A DNA stretch of 5,864 nucleotides from contig CALWKL010000015.1 of assembly GCA_944381255.1 (NCBI GenBank), positions 1 through 5,864 on the forward strand, given 5' to 3'. The notes beneath the pieces were generated by a model that saw nothing but the letters and a program-made list of their open reading frames with translations, was not told the DNA's origin and made no database searches. The stretch is from an uncultured Clostridia bacterium. Its GTDB lineage: Bacteria > Bacillota > Clostridia > Christensenellales > UBA1242. Of this stretch, positions 4,993-5,864 are shown piece after piece (position 1 is the first letter of the stretch; each line of letters opens with the position of its first letter). Position numbers and translations under genes: made by a program.

Positions 4993-5493
4993 ATGGATAA
5001 AAATAATAGCAAAATAAAGCACGATGTGAACAAAATGTTGATAATTTGTATTATTACAAGTATCGCTTTTGTCGTCGGTATTCCTATGATAGTGGTTGGA
5101 GCAAGTTCTAGTATTATAGTTATGATACTAGGTATAGTTTTTGTTGCCTTTGGCTTTTATGGTATGCCTTTACTTTGGATACACTATTCAGAGCTTCGCT
5201 CCCTAAAGAGAGTGGTCGAAGCAATAACTGAAGAAAACCTAACCACAAATGCAGAGATTGCGATGCAACTTCAAATGAATGAGAAAACAGTAAAAGCCAA
5301 GGTTACCAAAGCAATAAACAAAAAATATATCACAGGATATATATACAATGGAGAAGTGCTCACTCCTAATAACAAGCAACCTGTTAAGAAGAAAATTATA
5401 GAAAACAAATGCAGAAATTGCGGAGGAAAATTGGAGCAATTTGAGACAGAATGGCGCTGTCCATACTGTGGCTCTCATTTTTCAAAAGAGTAA
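4993..5493 (+). CDS. Membrane-anchored helix-turn-helix protein with C-terminal zinc ribbon
   Basis: This is a 166-residue protein. After a basic head come two membrane helices (about 14-36 and 40-62) with almost no loop, so both ends should face the cytoplasm. Residues 70-122 look like a winged helix-turn-helix: a helix SLKRVVEAITEE, then AEIAMQLQMNEKTVKAKVTK with the recognition-helix look of MNEKTVKAKV, and a wing KKYITGYIYNGEVL. After a Lys-rich linker, C140-x2-C143 (CRNCGG) and C156-x2-C159 (CPYCG) form a typical four-Cys zinc ribbon. I do not recognise a named family. The domain order suggests a membrane-tethered regulator or an adaptor using the wHTH for protein contacts. The start rests on the promoter: +1 falls on the ATG and no SD is present. 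The next Met (residue 15) also lacks one. It is monocistronic, with the terminator stem starting in its stop codon. Confidence 0.9.
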   Translation: MDKNNSKIKHDVNKMLIICIITSIAFVVGIPMIVVGASSSIIVMILGIVFVAFGFYGMPLLWIHYSELRSLKRVVEAITEENLTTNAEIAMQLQMNEKTVKAKVTKAINKKYITGYIYNGEVLTPNNKQPVKKKIIENKCRNCGGKLEQFETEWRCPYCGSHFSKE

Positions 5494-5522
5494 AGACACG
5501 AGATTATCGTGTCTTTTATTTT
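5492..5522 (+). terminator. Rho-independent terminator overlapping the stop codon
   Basis: AAAGACACGA (5492-5501) and TCGTGTCTTT (5507-5516) form a perfect 10-bp stem with the 5-nt loop GATTA, followed by TTATTTTAT. The stem uses the last two bases of the TAA stop, so the 3' untranslated region is essentially the terminator itself. Confidence 0.92.
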
Positions 5523-5791
5523 ATAAAAAATTTAGTAACTTTTACTTAACCACTAATCTAAATATAAAAACTATTTAAAGTCTTTATATTAGTTTTTAAA
5601 ATATTAAAAAATAATTTCATTTACCCCAATTTTAAAACAAATGCTTGTTTTTTACAGTATTCTATATTTTACTGCTTTATTAATATTACGCATATTTTGT
5701 TGCTTTATAAAAATTAATAAAAAATATTAAAAAATGCAAAAAATTCTTTATAAAATATTTTAGAACAAACTAAACACCCTTATAAAAAAAT
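5523..5791. other. Very AT-rich intergenic gap with no supported gene
   Basis: Long A and T runs dominate, and no Shine-Dalgarno-like purine run is seen on either strand. The 15-mer AAAATATTAAAAAAT occurs at 5598-5612 and 5721-5735, but it is low complexity. A hairpin AAAACAA-ATGC-TTGTTTT (5634-5651) followed by two more T is terminator-like but has no G+C-rich stem. A 29-codon frame opening in its loop is discussed as a finding. I see no RNA gene or attachment site. Confidence 0.6.
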
Positions 5792-5820
5792 AAAAAGTCT
5801 ATTAGATAGACTCTTTTTTA
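5792..5820. terminator. Terminator, probably for the minus-strand gene at the right edge
   Basis: AGTCTAT (5796-5802) and ATAGACT (5806-5812) form a 7-bp stem with a 3-nt loop. AAAAA flanks it on the left and TCTTTTTT on the right, so it can work on both strands. The plus-strand gene already has its own terminator 270 bp earlier, while a minus-strand stop codon lies 4 nt to the right, so the minus-strand role is more likely. Confidence 0.75.
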
Positions 5821-5823
5821 ACT

Positions 5824-5864
5824 TTACTTTTTTAATTTAAAGCCATCATGAAAAGCATTACCTA
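5824..5864 (-). CDS. Last codons of a minus-strand gene running off the right edge
   Basis: On the minus strand, codons from 5862 down to the TAA at 5826-5824 read GNAFHDGFKLKK and stop. The other two minus-strand frames are closed within the last few bases (TAG at 5864-5862, TAA at 5860-5858), so this is the only frame that can enter from outside. Local G+C is higher than in the gap beside it, and a terminator begins 4 nt after the stop. No function can be read from 12 residues. The alternative is a plus-strand start at 5849 (ATGAAAAGC), but it has no ribosome binding site or promoter. Confidence 0.5.
   Translation of the reverse strand, partial: GNAFHDGFKLKK

Noticed and set aside
5239..5478. 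Minus-strand frame antisense to the HTH/zinc-ribbon gene
   Set aside because: It opposes a coding region with clear HTH and CxxC motifs and has no initiation signals.
5541..5653. Possible small RNA from TTTACT-16 bp-TATAAA (5541-5568) to the hairpin at 5634-5653
   Set aside because: Promoter-like hexamers are frequent in such AT-rich sequence, and the hairpin stem is almost all A-T. The support is insufficient.
5598..5735. Direct repeat of a 15-mer of A and T (5598-5612, 5721-5735)
   Set aside because: It is low complexity in very AT-rich DNA and has no spacing or flanks suggesting a mobile element, origin or CRISPR.

Overview
The window looks like chromosomal DNA from a low-GC Gram-positive bacterium, probably an anaerobic clostridial or gut Bacillota. 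The evidence is strong AT richness, AAAGGAGG-type Shine-Dalgarno sites, hairpin plus U-tract terminators, extended -10 promoters, the standard code with TGA as stop, and a Gly-X-Thr collagen-like protein of a kind common in that phylum. There is no rRNA, tRNA, CRISPR array, transposase or phage gene. I cannot name the species.

Layout, left to right. (1) Positions 1-537 (+) hold the 3' end of an acidic, beta-rich protein of unknown function, closed by a terminator at 652-690. (2) Positions 752-1888 (+) encode a collagen-like protein with a Cys-containing head, 34 Gly-X-Y triplets in three blocks, and a beta-helix (pectin-lyase-like) C-terminal domain. It is a separate transcription unit with its own terminator. 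(3) Positions 2098-3713 (+) are a three-gene operon: a two-helix membrane protein, a TetR-type repressor and a six-helix membrane protein. Two extended -10 promoters precede it, and the longer leader carries a perfect 9-nt complement of the first ribosome binding site. (4) Positions 3759-4766 (-) encode an orphan protein with an alpha/beta-hydrolase-like pattern and a Cys in the nucleophile position. It converges on the operon across a shared bidirectional terminator. (5) Positions 4993-5493 (+) encode a membrane-anchored helix-turn-helix plus zinc-ribbon protein. Its promoter places the transcription start on the A of the ATG, so its mRNA is predicted to be leaderless. (6) A very AT-rich gap follows, then a terminator and the last 12 codons of a minus-strand gene that runs off the right edge.

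Working together: the TetR protein probably controls its own operon and the two membrane proteins, with an imperfect dyad at the first promoter start as a candidate operator. The hydrolase-like gene and the membrane HTH/zinc-ribbon gene diverge from one 226-bp intergenic region. Three perfect inverted repeats stand in tandem between the hydrolase-like gene's SD and its -35 box. No established defence, secretion or biosynthetic system is recognisable. The less ordinary items are the modular collagen/beta-helix protein, the Cys-hydrolase-like orphan, the leaderless gene and the two regulatory regions.
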